Of a DNA stretch of 64,000 nt, positions 11,863-23,510 are shown one piece after another; position 1 is the first letter of the stretch, and each line of letters begins with the position of its first letter. The DNA lies in contig JABBOT010000080.1 of NCBI GenBank assembly GCA_016165875.1, positions 18,448,572-18,512,571 on the forward strand, given 5' to 3'. The stretch comes from Acanthopleura granulata (lineage: Eukaryota > Mollusca > Polyplacophora > Chitonida > Chitonidae). The position numbers and the translations under genes are program-made. The notes under the pieces are model-generated. The model saw nothing but the letters and a program-made list of their open reading frames with translations. It was not told where the DNA came from and ran no database searches.

Positions 11863-12748
11863 CTTAAATGGAAGACATATAAGTAAAATAAAGATGTTTG
11901 AAAGCTTAATTTGAGCTATCCATATTTTTAACCTCAGAAGATAAGAAAAAGAAAGCTTGTAGAAATATTTGTGAAATAGTTTCAGTAAGTTCACTAGTAT
12001 TACTGTTATGCTGAGCAGGAGTGAACTTTGGATGTATGTTATGAATTCTGAATTTAAAAGGTGCATGTTGAGTACTTTCAGCGGAAGACTGGAGCTTTAG
12101 GTGAAGGCTAGATGAACATTGAAACTTGTGTATGTGTTTGCGCATATAGCAGCCACGTTTTGAATGAAGATATGATTACATGTGCTGTTTTATATGTATA
12201 TGTGCAGTAAATTGCCTGGGTCATGTCACTTTGTTTGGCTGATACAACAATTTCATGTGACAACTGCCAAGCATGGTGTCTTTGAATAAAACGTTAATTA
12301 AAATAAAGTACAAATTTGTCAATATGTGAAATTGAGGAAATCAAAAACTTGGCATGTGTTTTTAATGAAAACAAAAGTTATTATATTGTTTATATTGTGT
12401 TGGGGATTGTTGATTAAATTTGAGCAAGGAAAGGAACAAATTCTTGGAGAAAACATGCATGTAGATAATGATTTTTTTTAGTTGTATTTGGATGAATTTG
12501 AGTGTTTAACTGATGCAACAGTGATGAGGGTTATGAGAGAAGATAAAAACTGCAGCCAGTAACCAGGCATAGAACCTAACTTCACATGTGAGCAGAACCA
12601 ATAGGAGCTATGTTTACATGTACATTGGAACGTGCTACTGCATTGGTTAATGGGCAATGGACTTTTGTGGAGCCCAGTTAATTTTTACAAAATGTATGAA
12701 TTGTGTGAATGATAATGAATGACTTCGTAACCTGACCTGAAGGTTCTC

Positions 12749-12861
12749 TCAGTTAGGGCAGAAATCAGAAAGCAATATGACTTGACCAAAGCCTCCAAAT
12801 ATTTGTACCGCATTTTCCGCCTTGAGCTTATGGATGTACAGTTCCTGTAAAATGGTAAGTT
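12749..12861 (-). CDS. Candidate exon, ending in a stop
   Basis: A very good acceptor (CTTTCCCTTTTTCAG) at 12862 precedes an open frame that runs to TGA at 12749 and encodes about 36 residues (ELYIHKLKAENAVQIFGGFG). Entered at phase 1 it would follow the exon at 13023-13190. A second frame (RRKMRYKYLEALVKSY) is also open over this stretch and could instead be used with a donor further on. The exon is supported by the splice site; its frame and function are unknown. Confidence 0.35.
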
Positions 12862-13022
12862 CTGAAAAAGGGAAAGTGAAGACAGGTAAGAGCATTTGGT
12901 TTTGAAGCATAATTACATAAACAAGTTCATTGCAATCCACTTTGTGATAATTTAAACATACCATTAATGATAGTTAGGCAAGATACATTCATGGATAACA
13001 GGGAATGAAAACATGGCCACAC

Positions 13023-13190
13023 CCCCGCCCCCTTGCCACAACCAAGTGCATTCTGAGAACTCCTCAGTGAGAAGATCCCCCATGAGTGTTGCTGCTGTTA
13101 TTTCCAATGTTGCTATCGAAACAACTAAAAGTGCTGTTGGATGATGGGTGGATGTCACGGTATGTGTTCCATTGGAAGTAGTTGTTTGCT
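13023..13190 (-). CDS. Candidate exon, Ser/Thr-rich segment then hydrophobic stretch
   Basis: The acceptor CCATCTGCAG at 13191 opens a frame (phase 1) encoding a Thr/Ser/His-rich stretch followed by PTALLVVSIATLEITAATL, moderately hydrophobic but too polar to call a membrane helix. The proposed donor (GGGG/GTGTGG at 13022) is weak, so the 3' edge is uncertain; the frame stays open to 12964. It joins in phase to the preceding exon at 13549-13676 and would join to 12749-12861. Confidence 0.35.
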
Positions 13191-13548
13191 CTGCAGATGG
13201 CGAAGAGGCAGGCATTGTATGTAGTAAATAGCTGAATTTGATCGCATGGTTTGTATTTTATGCTGTACTGAAGAATATTTGTATTACACATAAGCCTACA
13301 TGATGGTGTGGGCTTGTGAGTGTGGGACACGAGGCGGTGTTGAGGAAACCACACGATTAACTCTGATGATACACGGCAAACCACCTGACACAATGCTCAC
13401 AGAAGAAATCTGATGTTAGCTTTTTCCTACGGGTATAGGTAGTCACAAGATATTTAATAAGAATGTGACATTGTTGGTTGTAGGAACAATGTCACAGGAA
13501 GCGAACGTACACCTAATGAAAATACCATGTTAATTTGTTTTTTCATAC

Positions 13549-13676
13549 CAGATGCTAGTTTACCGTTTGGTGATAGCGGTACTTGCGGGATGGTGTATTT
13601 GTACTGATGTCGCTTGACACATTTGTGGAATGGCTCCAAGTTTCTTTTCTTGACAGAAATGTCTTTGAAGAATTTT
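13549..13676 (-). CDS. Candidate exon, basic unknown protein segment
   Basis: The acceptor TTTCTCAATTTCAG and donor ATCTG/GTATGA bound 128 bases (phase 2 in, 1 out) with one open frame of 42 residues, rich in Lys, His and aromatic residues (FFKDISVKKRNLEPFHKCV). The outgoing phase matches the exon at 13023-13190. This is the best of the minus-strand exons in this cluster, but I do not recognise the family. No start-codon exon was found upstream. Confidence 0.45.
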
Positions 13677-14647
13677 CTGAAATTGAGAAACAAACATTAT
13701 GATGGGTTATGCAAAGACGGTTAGTACGGTTAGTATTTGTGTTTTTATTGAGGAATAGAAAGCCGCATGTTATTTATATTTGATTTACTTTTTTCAGGTA
13801 TAAGTGACAGCTGAAAGACGGTTCACCAGTATTGCATAGCAGACTCAAACTGCTCAGATACACGATGAAATAGCTTTGCATAAACTGCGTCCTTGAGCAA
13901 TCTTGGCGCCTTATGGTGGCTTGGGGTAAGATTAATTGATTCTCTCCTCATGTTCGCACTGTTGTATTTTTGTAGATTTTCTCTTGAAACATTCTACGTA
14001 TGGTCGGATCATGCAGAAGGATATATGTAGCGAGGGTGCCTTATACAGTCACAGCAACCAGGCCAGGCACGGCACGCCGCCCAACTGCCTCGACGAGTCA
14101 CCATGCTGCCTCGCATGTGGTCTCTGACACGGCTCCTTCTTTGGTTCACATAATGGTTCCCGCCCAAAACCTCCATGTGATGGATAAAACTCCAGCGATC
14201 GTAATCTCTGTGAATATAACATCTTCAGCGTTTGCTTCACCTGATACGCCTAATCCACTGAGTGTCTGCGATTCCGATGTGACTGCGCAAAAGGATTTGT
14301 GAGAACATTGAGCTTCGTTTGTTGCTAAAAGGTGGCCAGTAACTCATGTTAGGGACAGCATCCGTCCATGTTAATAAAAATGAATTCCTCGAAATAAAAC
14401 CTCGCCAATCCAAGTCAAAACTTGATACTATTGAGACTTGGACCTCTGTCATTTAAGTATTTTGCAAGAGTTTGATTGCACCTCGAACTAAGGTTTTGCC
14501 TTTGGCTACTTCAGTCTCAGAGCCAGCCTAGGGCTGGTAGAAATGCCAGGTTGTCTCTGACTGGCATTTGTTGTGACTTCAATGGCAAGGGTTGTTCTTT
14601 TCTGCTTTGCAAATTTGTGATTGTGGTTTGAACCACCCACACTCTGA

Positions 14648-14938
14648 GTGCCTTGCTTTTCGGCACAAAACAAGCTACCCATTGAATTATCTGAGTTGGC
14701 AAAAAGTTCAATTAAAGTAAACATACTGCAGGCAAGATTGAAGAACTACACATTTATGGCCATAAAACAAGAACTACTCCTTGACCTCGTTCAGAAGGAC
14801 GAACCTGGTAAGTTTAGGATAATAGAGGGTGATTCTATGAATGGTTTTATAGATGCGAAACTCTGCTCTGGGGAGTACACAAAATTTGTTCACGTTGAGG
14901 ATATTATAAAAAACCTGGGAGTTGACTGTGTCGGCTAG
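14648..14938 (+). CDS. Unidentified open frame, 96 codons
   Basis: A plus-strand frame whose second half looks protein-like (KNYTFMAIKQELLLDLVQKD, then a Gly/Asp/Ile-rich end). A diverged SINE tail follows directly at 14985-15185. It could be an exon, a domesticated or dying transposon fragment, or chance. No family recognised. Confidence 0.25.
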   Translation: MPCFSAQNKLPIELSELAKSSIKVNILQARLKNYTFMAIKQELLLDLVQKDEPGKFRIIEGDSMNGFIDAKLCSGEYTKFVHVEDIIKNLGVDCVG

Positions 14939-14984
14939 GACAGATATTGAGCCAGCCTTTCATCAGTTACCCGCGTACCCAGGA

Positions 14985-15185
14985 GATTTTCATGACCTTG
15001 GTTTTGACCTTGACCAAGTCGAAAAATCCGTGCAAATGGGATGTTCTACTTCTTGCTCATTCTTTGAAATGTTTGGGCTATGCCCGGTTTCTTCACATCA
15101 TAGATCTGGTCGCCATCGTATGATTGAAATATTCTTGAATACGATGTAAAACATCAATGAAATAAATAAATAAATAAATAAAAAA
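14985..15185 (+). mobile_element. Diverged tRNA-type SINE, 3' part
   Basis: The stretch ends in GTATGATTGAAATATTCTTG, ATACGATGTAAAACATCAAT and (AAATA)n, a mutated version of the body and tail seen intact at 20838-21102. The tRNA-like head is absent or unrecognisable. Confidence 0.7.
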
Positions 15186-15354
15186 ATAATCATCCGCCTT
15201 ACAATTGGTTTAACCTCGTCGAATCACTTTGTACGGGTTAACAGTGGGGTGAAGGAAGAATTTCTAAATGTGGCTAGATTTTTTCAGGAATTTTAATGAT
15301 AGGTATACATTGAGTGACAGATAGTACAAAGGGGCCATCAGGGGGCTGGCGTAC

Positions 15355-15479
15355 TTATTTTGATGGCAGCTGGTATGAAACGTGTTGGCCCTCTGATTGG
15401 TTAGAATTGGGTGTGGGCTGGGACATGACGTTTCTAAAGTCTTTCGGTTGTTTTATCCATAGTTGTTTGGGGTGACAAG
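15355..15479 (-). CDS. Candidate terminal exon, polar C-terminal tail
   Basis: A strong acceptor (TTTTTTTTTCTCTCGCAG at 15480) is followed, at phase 1, by about 40 codons to TAA at 15355. The residues look like a hydrophilic C-terminal tail (QPTPNSNQSEGQHVSYQLP). Only this frame is open. Its upstream partner is unknown, and its relation to the exons at 11.6-13.7 kb is undecided because each cluster has its own stop. Confidence 0.35.
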
Positions 15480-16445
15480 CTGCGAGAGAAAAAAAAATGG
15501 TTGTAAGATGTGACAGTACTGCAGAGGTAGTCCTTTTCAAATCGCATGCATATTTTTGGGAGGAATCAGCAGATTGCCAATGCTTTATGCCGTTCAGAGT
15601 TGTCTCATATCCACATCCTGGCACCAGAGGCGGATGAAGGGTGTATTTCAGTATTTGGTTTTCTCCGAGTAGGCCAACTATCATGCGTAACTGCTGTAAA
15701 ATCAAGTCTCAAATTAAAACAGGGTGACATTCAAGTTTTAACTGAATGACAAAGCAATGATGTGAAAGTCGTTAATATGCGTTTGTCTGAAAGAAAACAG
15801 TCCGGGAAATCCGTAGTTCTACATTCAAACCAAACTGACATTTACGCCCGCTAATAGTAATTGAGAATTACTTTGAGCAGTGAGAATTTTTTTATCATTT
15901 GAATGGTGCTCCTTTTACAGCATACCAGTTTTCTGTCATACTGGAAAGGCCTTGAGGTGTTTAGGCATACCTTCAACTCAGTTCAAATCCCATTCTTTTC
16001 AGATTGGGGCGTGTACAATAGTTTGTATGAGTGGAGTATCGCATAATGTCCTACAGACATGGGGTAGATGCAGATCAGAGGCATACAAGAGCTACATCAG
16101 GATGACGGCAATCGAACTTTGTTTGCTTAATTAAATGCTGATTTCATGATGTGTCCTTTTCATCATACTTATATAGCTGATATATAAATGGTTTCAGAAA
16201 TTTGCACTTATGGCGACTCATTGATGCACTAAGTCAATAAAGAGACCTTAAGAGAGCACCAGGCACTCCTGAGCCGTGAGAGGCATGGGATACACGTTAC
16301 CTGGCACAGTGTGCGGGGAATGAGATGGGAGGTTTCACAACATAGTGTGAAACCTCCCAAAATAAAATATCTTTTCCTTGAATAAATTGAGCCCATGATC
16401 TTGTACAATAAAAATCTGTTGCTGGAAACCTTTATTTGATGTATT

Positions 16446-16565
16446 TCAATAAATAATGAGGTCTTTGGGGGTCTTTGGGGGTATACAAGGTCTTTGGGGG
16501 GTGTCTCTGTGGACTGGACAATAGCTGTCCACGCTAAAAGACATCTGGTAGCCGGGAAACTCATC
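16446..16565 (-). CDS. Candidate terminal exon, Pro/Asp-rich tail
   Basis: The acceptor GTGTCTTTCATTTCAG at 16566 precedes 39 codons and TGA. The encoded tail (DEFPGYQMSFSVDSYCPVHR, then a Pro-rich end) reads like protein. The proline part comes from short GGGGGTCTTTG repeats on the plus strand, which weakens the case. No family recognised. Confidence 0.3.
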   Translation of the reverse strand, partial: DEFPGYQMSFSVDSYCPVHRDTPQRPCIPPKTPKDLIIY

Positions 16566-16569
16566 CTGA

Positions 16570-18061
16570 AATGAAAGACACGTTGAATATTTACATCTGC
16601 ACGAATCATTCCAAGGTCATGGACAGAAGCGTCTTAATTGTTAAATTTCCAAAATCCCATAAGAGCTACATAGAAATGTGTTAATTTTGACACATCTAGA
16701 AGGCCCTTGTAGTAGCAGAAAGACTATAACTGTGGCCTAATCTTAGCTGTATGAATGGTGTAATTCCTGCCAGCAAGGGTACATAGATATTGTCAGACTT
16801 ACCTTGTACAGAATGAGCCAAACAGTACTTAGTCATTGTATTCTCTTGTCAACAACACATAACAAGCACAGCTCAGTAGTAATAACATTCTGTTCACAAG
16901 AATTAGTGTGTAAAACAAAAATACGGCATGCATGTATAAACGATACTGTATTTTATGTTTCTGTGTCTTTATTTGATCGATGTTATACGACATCGGGCAA
17001 CATTGTGATGGAAGGAAACCCTGGATAGTTGAATTAAACAAGTAAGCAATTTAATCTCCAGCACGTATCAAAACAAGGTAACATAATTACTTGATGTATG
17101 GATGAAAAACGCAATGCACACACGCCATCAGTTTCACAGGTTTATTAAACTCTCGAGGAATTCACAGTGGCATGTAGTGTGGTTGACTGAAACAAATTTA
17201 GGCAATATGTAAGCCGATATTCCACAAGAAAGTACAACCTAGCAATTTACTTCAATAACATTCAAACATTTACTTCACCAATAAATCCACGCTAACACCT
17301 ATGCGGAACAAAACATGTCCATTTACGCCATCTTTACACTATGTTGTGCTACATTTTTGAACACTCAAAAGGCGAATGCAAGCCATCAAACTGTCACTCC
17401 TATAAAATGGCATGCCTGAACTCAACCGTTACTCTATACCAAGGGAGATCACTCCTACCGACAAAAATCCGTCGTGCCCCATGTGTTGTGACAGTGAACC
17501 ATGAAGTTACTATAGAGACTTGGTTTCAAATCGATTTACATCTAAACTGAGCCATGATTTTACTGTTACATTGCACCGTTTATGCATCATGGCTATAATC
17601 TACATAACGAAAAGACATTCATAGGTATTAAAGCATAAAACATACTGTTTTGTAGACATTTCAGTGGAGAAATCTCAAACATTTTCGACGGAGCGCCATT
17701 TGCATTGATCACGTGATAGCAAGGGAATTGCTACCTAAATTTAGCCGCAAATGACGTCACATGTAACCTCTCTGAAACAGGTATACATATCAAAACAAGA
17801 CGTAGAGTAAATAACGAAAGGGGATATTGAACCTACAACTAATATATCATATCCGAGCACTAAAAATAAATAAACTGACATGTACAAAATGCTCTGTGTC
17901 CAACCGTTACACTTGAGATTATCAAATGAAAGGTTTGCGAAAATAATGTTAACGTACCTGATTCAGCCAGCTGCTTTCGGTTCTCTGTTCAGAAATAATG
18001 ACATCTTTGGTCATCAGCCAAGGCTTTGTGCATCCGCTATCCGGAATGTTCGTTCTAATTT
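16570..18061. other. No supported gene
   Basis: AT-rich DNA without credible exons on either strand. Confidence 0.45.
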
Positions 18062-18440
18062 GTGAGTGAGTGAGTGAGTGCTTGAGGTTTAACGTCGTAC
18101 TTTACGATATTTCTGTCACATGGTAACGAGTAGTCCTTCTGGTGTTTGCGTTTAGTGTGTCTTCTTGTGGCAGGGCGAGTCCATGCCGCCAAAGTGCTGC
18201 CGCCAGTGGAACATCATGCAGAAGACATCAGACATGACACCCCAACCAGTCACATTATGCTGACATCGATTCCACCAATCCTTTTTCCTTGCTCTAACCT
18301 CTCAGTGCTGAGCGCCAAGAGAAGCAACAAGTACCATTTTTAAAGTGTTTGGTATGACCTGAACCCCGGGCTTGGACCTGGATCTTCCGACCTCGAGGTG
18401 GGCACTCTAATCACTAGACCACTGAGGAGGTCCATTTGTC
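18062..18440 (-). mobile_element. Second SINE family, tRNA-like head and (CACT)n tail
   Basis: Read on the minus strand, it starts near 18436 with a tRNA-like head (GTGGTCTAGTGATTAGAGTG as an A-box region, a B-box-like GATCCAGGTCCAAG further on). It continues through a CCGGGG...CATGATGTTCCACTGGCGGC body and ends in a (CACT)n tail at 18062-18078. The body shows no similarity to the commoner (ATAAA)n-tailed SINE here, so it is a separate family. Confidence 0.65.
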
Positions 18441-20524
18441 ACTGTGCATGGAATTTACACGGGCTTACATTTTATTTTTTCAAACAGGTAAATTCTCGAT
18501 ACTAAAAACAGTACTACTTGCCTCAAATAACAGTTCCATGTCCTGGCCATTTATATACATTCACCAGGAGGATGCTCGCTTCTGATTGGTCAGCGTCAGA
18601 GAAATTAAAGCTTTGCATGCAGTCAGTGGGTAAAATTTGGGTCAACGTAACAACTAGTACATAACAATCAGTATCGTTAGATCAGTCTGAAGATACACAA
18701 CTGTCCGTGTAAACATAGGCGTCGGAAGCGGTCGTGACCTGGGACGGGGGGGGGATATCTCTTTGTGTTAAGTGCTATCATTAGACCATAATCAGAAATA
18801 ATGTATGTGCATGGGAGAAGAAATATTCTTCTACTTTATTCACAGACATGGACTCTGAGTGAAGAGAAAAAACGCCATGGTAATCGGATGTGATGCTTGG
18901 GGTTTAACTTCAGCAACTTTTCACTCCTATGACGGCGAAGAGTCATGTGTCTGTGTATATATATTACACCGCTCTTTTGTTTCATGTTCCCTCCAATAGA
19001 GAAATAGGGGAGTTTCGAGTTGGAAAGACACGCAGTCCATAATACTGATACCGGGGTGAGCAGTAAGTGCTATTTCGCATAATACTGAGCGAGGAAGCAG
19101 CGACTTGCTCTTTTTTCGCTCTTGTAGGTGCGACCTAGCTCAGGACTGAACCTCGATCGAGTCTTTAGATTTGTGCTTGGCACGTACACGTATGAATACA
19201 GCAATATCACTCACACACCTAGAAGGACTGGTGACATTGTGTTCACTTTAATTTTGCTGTTCTTTGTTATATTTGTTTTAGACTTTAATAACCTTTGTAT
19301 TCTGAAACAGATGAAAATGTATTTGAATCTTTTCAGGGGGAATAACTCCAACAAACTAATGAATCAAAATGTATCCTTCATTCTAATGTGTAACACAGCA
19401 AATGTAGGAAGAAGCATTTAATCATGGGTACTTATCTCCTACATGTCACATAGCTTAAAAAAAATCAGGACACGGAATTCCCATGAGTTTTACAGAACAT
19501 CAAGATCGATTTTTCTTTTCACAGCAATCTGATTGGATGCTTTCATAACCATGTTTCAATTTATTTCCTAATTGTTCATTGTTGACATCAGTTAGACCTC
19601 TCTAGACTGAATGATAGACTTGAAGAAAACGACCCAAATACTACTACATTCTCAAGAAGAAATGTACAACCAGTGCTTCTCATTTATTAATATCTGAGGT
19701 GGGAAATTAAAATTGAAAAACAATGGCTAACTTTTGGCGTCCTTCTGAATACTCCATTCGCATACTTTCGGTAGAAACGTGTCATAAACATAAAATCATA
19801 CACTTACATGTTCCAGAAGAAAATATGAAGGTAACTGTTGAAATGTAATACCAGTTAATCTGGGTCCTTCGGTGACCGAGTACTTTGGGGCTCGCCTACG
19901 GATCACTGTATAGCAGAGGCCTGTAGCCGTAATATAGTGTACATATAGCAAAGTATGACTATCTTTTAATTCGTCGAAGCTTTTCTGAACATATAGTCTA
20001 CTCTCTTTCATATATGTCTTATCCTACAAAACCATTAGCTTATGCACTAGGCCTAGATTGTTGATGTCATATAATGGATATCATAATTATAGATTTTACG
20101 TCAGATATATGGGGCCGTGCAGGGGCAATTTTCATCCCTTGTTTGTCACTATCAAAAGCAATTCGTAACATTTACCTTGACTTGAAAAATTTCACCAAGG
20201 GCAATCCTGGGGTGGCGAAAATATCCCCCGGGGTAGGGGGGAACTGCCTCTCTGCCCCTTCCCCCCGCTCCGACGCTCTTAAATCTAATCTACACGTCAG
20301 ACATTCGTTGGCCAAGAAGGAGCATGAATGACTGAGCCATTCTCAAAGTCTCTTCGTTCTTAAAGTTTTCGCGGTGTTTTCGCTGATCTGTTTTAATTAA
20401 GAAATAAAACGTGGCTTGCCATATTCAACTCACCCAAGATAACGCGCAGCTGACGGGAGTCGTCCTCTGTTTGAGAACGAGGGCTCAATTTCTCGTAACT
20501 TTCCTCATCGGAATGTTTTGATTA
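18441..20524. other. No supported gene
   Basis: A plus-strand frame at 19128-19421 includes a hydrophobic run (FTLILLFFVIFVLDF), but AT-rich DNA produces such runs by chance and no splice context or homologue is visible. A guanine run lies near 18745. Confidence 0.4.
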
Positions 20525-21200
20525 GGTATACTTGATGACGAATGGGGGAATTCAACTGACAGTATGTCAGGATATTTGCCAGTTAGGCCTACTTGATGAG
20601 GAATGGGGGAATTCCCTCGGCAATATGTCAAGATGTTTGTCAATTAAGTATAGTTAATGAGGAATGGAAGATTCTTCCGACTCCATGGCAGGATGTTTGT
20701 CAGTTTAGTATATTTGAGGATGTATGGAGGATTCCTCAACTCTGTCAGAATATTTGTCAATTATAAATATACTTGATAAGGAATCGAGAATTCCCCGGAG
20801 TCTGCATCAGAAAGTTTGTCAGCTTTGTATACTTATGGGGGCCTCCGTGGCTCGGTCGGTTAGCGCGATAACGCAGTGCAATGACCGATGCCTTCCACCA
20901 ATGCGATCGCTGTGAGTTCAAGTCCAGCTCATGCTGGCTTCCTCTCCTGCCGTACGTGGGAAGGTCTGCCAGCAACCTGCGGATGGTCGTGGGTTTCCCC
21001 CGGGCTCTGCCCAATTTCCTCCCACCTTAATACTGGCCGCCGTCGTATAACTGAAATATTCTTCAGTACAACGTAAAAGACCAATAAAATAATAAATAAA
21101 TGTGTATACTTATGAGGAATGGAGGACACCACTGGGTCTATGTCAGGATGTTTGTCAATTAAGTATACATTCCCCCAACTATCTGTCAGGATGATTATGA
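20525..21200. repeat. ~60-bp tandem repeat, split by a SINE
   Basis: About seven degenerate units with the pattern TATACTTGATGAGGAATGG, then GGAATTCC, then TGTCAGGATGTTTGTCAATT. The last two units lie after 21103, separated by the SINE at 20838-21102, so the array is older than the SINE. Confidence 0.8.
20838..21102 (+). mobile_element. Full-length tRNA-derived SINE with 12-bp target duplication
   Basis: The head GGGGCCTCCGTGGCTCGGTC contains a pol III A-box (TGGCTCGGTCGG), and GAGTTCAAGTCC is a B-box. The body (CGTACGTGGGAAGGTCTGCC, TTTCCCCCGGGCTCTGCCC, CGTCGTATAACTGAAATATT) and an (AATAAA)n tail follow. The direct repeat TGTATACTTATG flanks it at 20826-20837 and 21103-21114. I recall the conserved body as like that of SINEs widespread in molluscs (possibly the MetaSINE group), not verified. 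Confidence 0.92.
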
Positions 21201-21384
21201 AAATATTGCTAAAAATGATTTAATTTTGTGATTAAAGACGCGAGCTTCATAACACCGAGAAAATTACTTCTCTACACCCCACAATTCTGTCAGAACGTTT
21301 CAAAAAATTGGTTGCAGAGGTGGCTGAAAAGATTGGAGAATTAGGGTAAGTATACTTGATAAGGACTGTGCCGGGTTTGTAGTT

Positions 21385-21572
21385 ACCTCCCACCAATGCG
21401 GTGAGATCAAGTCAAGTTCACGCTGGCTCCCTCGCCGGCCGTACGTGGGAAGGTCTCCCGGCAACCTGCGTATGTTGGTGGGTTTCCTCCCACCATAATG
21501 CCGGCTGCCGTCGTATAAGTGAAATATTCTTGAGTACGGCGTAAAACACCAATCAAATAAATAACTAAATTT
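21385..21572 (+). mobile_element. 5'-truncated SINE, same family
   Basis: Starts inside the body (CACCAATGCGGTGAG), keeps GGCCGTACGTGGGAAGGTCT and GAAATATTCTTGAGTACGGC, and ends in (AAATA)n. Confidence 0.85.
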
Positions 21573-22196
21573 AATCGCACAGCGTTGTACAATGTATGGC
21601 ATGTTTGCCTTAAGTTGTAAGGGATTGTTTGTATAAAACAATAAACACAATAACATCTGCGGATATACTGTATATGGTATATTTGCCATAAATTCTATTT
21701 CAAATGTTCTGCCACAAACACACTGACATCTGTCAAGATGGTATGCGGGATTTAGAGAAATGAATGAATGATTGAGACTTAATGCCATCAGACAAATGAT
21801 GATAATTGCGTGTACGATGATGCCTGGCGATGATTGACCAGAAATATGATCAGGCATGGCTTGGCCGGTACATAACGAAGAAATACAACACTCATAATTC
21901 AGGGAATTCTAGGCCTTTGATTGATTGTTTTACCTGCTTTAAATACAACACACTCTAAAAACTACAGCGTAGCATTTTAATGACAAAATGGCTACTTTGA
22001 ACAATGTCGTAAAACTTGATGATTAATCTTGCAAAAGTCCTATTCCTTTCACTGTCTAAGAATTTTTGCCGTATTTAAAACAAAGCTAAGTGAGTTACTG
22101 GCAGAACAAAACGTCAGCAGTCTGAAGATGACATTTTCGTCAACTCTGTGATGCATGCAGCGGAAGCCTTGTTCTCATTCCAATACATCAGTTCCT

Positions 22197-22668
22197 GATG
22201 TATATGGTGCGTCAAATTCAGCCACGTTAAATATATTCTCATATAAACTATATGGTGTGTCAAATTTAACTATATTCTCATGTTAGCGATATGGTGTGTC
22301 AAATTTAACAACGTTACATGTGTTATTTAAAACAATGAGCGAGGTAAATCCATGTCTTAGTAAATAGCAGTGTACCTTGATGTACATTACTCACTTCAAA
22401 GAAATGAAGAAATAAAATATAAAGGAATATAACCAGTACATACGAATGTATGAGTTAACAATTTCAATATAAACAGTCCGCTAAAATATTATTTACAAAG
22501 CAACATTAACAAGAATAACAGGATAAAATATCCATTTAGGCACAGTTTAGAAAAAAAAATGTCTTAAGCATTGTACGATATCAAAAATATATAACTATTG
22601 AAGTACACTGGGTGTGTATACAATATCAAAAATATATAACTATTGAAGTATACTGGGTGTGCATAAGG
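22197..22668. repeat. Two short tandem repeats
   Basis: At 22197-22320 the phrase TATATGGTG(C/T)GTCAAATT recurs three times at roughly 50-bp spacing. At 22578-22668 a 46-bp unit (TATCAAAAATATATAACTAT ... ACTGGGTGTG) is directly duplicated with few differences. Confidence 0.75.
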
Positions 22669-23387
22669 TCTCAAGTGCCAGTCACGTATTCATAGAAATA
22701 AACAAACAAAATGATATCCATTTTTTTTTCATAACTGAGGCATTACACCGCGGATATATGCTTCTCCATGCAGTAGACTGGAGTATGTCCAGTTATATAT
22801 TATTCTATCCAGCTGGGATGGTCAATCGTTAAGTTATGCAGTCATTGTCCGTCGCGTCGTCACAAGGGAACAACAGAAGCACTCTAAGCCTCGTTGAGTC
22901 AACAACGGTCGATTCAATATAACTGTCATGATTAACTTGGGGAGTGGGGGGAGGACTCAGAGGTTCTTACTGGTCAACTCTCCAGCCCAATCCTAACTGT
23001 CTGTCTAGCAGAGAGCACTCTTTATGTGTAATACCTAATAATACAAATTTTACTTTTTAAATTTTTTTTTTTGAAATCAAAAGCACTAGACTTTTATACA
23101 CAATCTCAGACCATGTGATTAGGTTCTGTAGTTGGTCCTTTCATTATGGATTACATTCAGTGTTACATAATGATTTCACTATAAACTAAATAATGTACTG
23201 CAGAAGCATAGGTACATGTACATGTACAGCACTTCTTAGACTTGGTCATATCATACCTCCATGTGAAAATATAATTGTCAATGTTATGGTATATAATAGA
23301 GATTCAATAACAACATTCACTCATTCCAAGATACTCGCCTCCTACATTACACCTATTATCCTAAATGACCTAAAATTTTGTCCATGA

Positions 23388-23510
23388 CTTACTTTTCCTG
23401 ACTCTGAAAGTTCTATTGATTTTAGGATGTCATTTTAAGGTTTGTGCGGAATGTTTGATGATACTCTACTGGGAAATGTGGGTTGCATCACCAAAAGTAA
23501 TATTTTACAG
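23388..23510. repeat. Dispersed repeat pair member (partner at 5.46 kb)
   Basis: TTTTCCTGA..GAAAGTTCTATTGATTTTAG and the following 90 bases align with 5462-5580 in the same orientation. Confidence 0.55.

Noticed and set aside
14000..14302. 100-codon Thr/Ala/Ser-rich plus-strand frame
   Set aside because: Two other frames are open over much of it and no convincing splice or start context was found.
19128..19421. Plus-strand frame with a hydrophobic segment suggesting a membrane protein
   Set aside because: AT-rich DNA gives Phe/Leu/Ile runs by chance; no splice sites or homology pattern.
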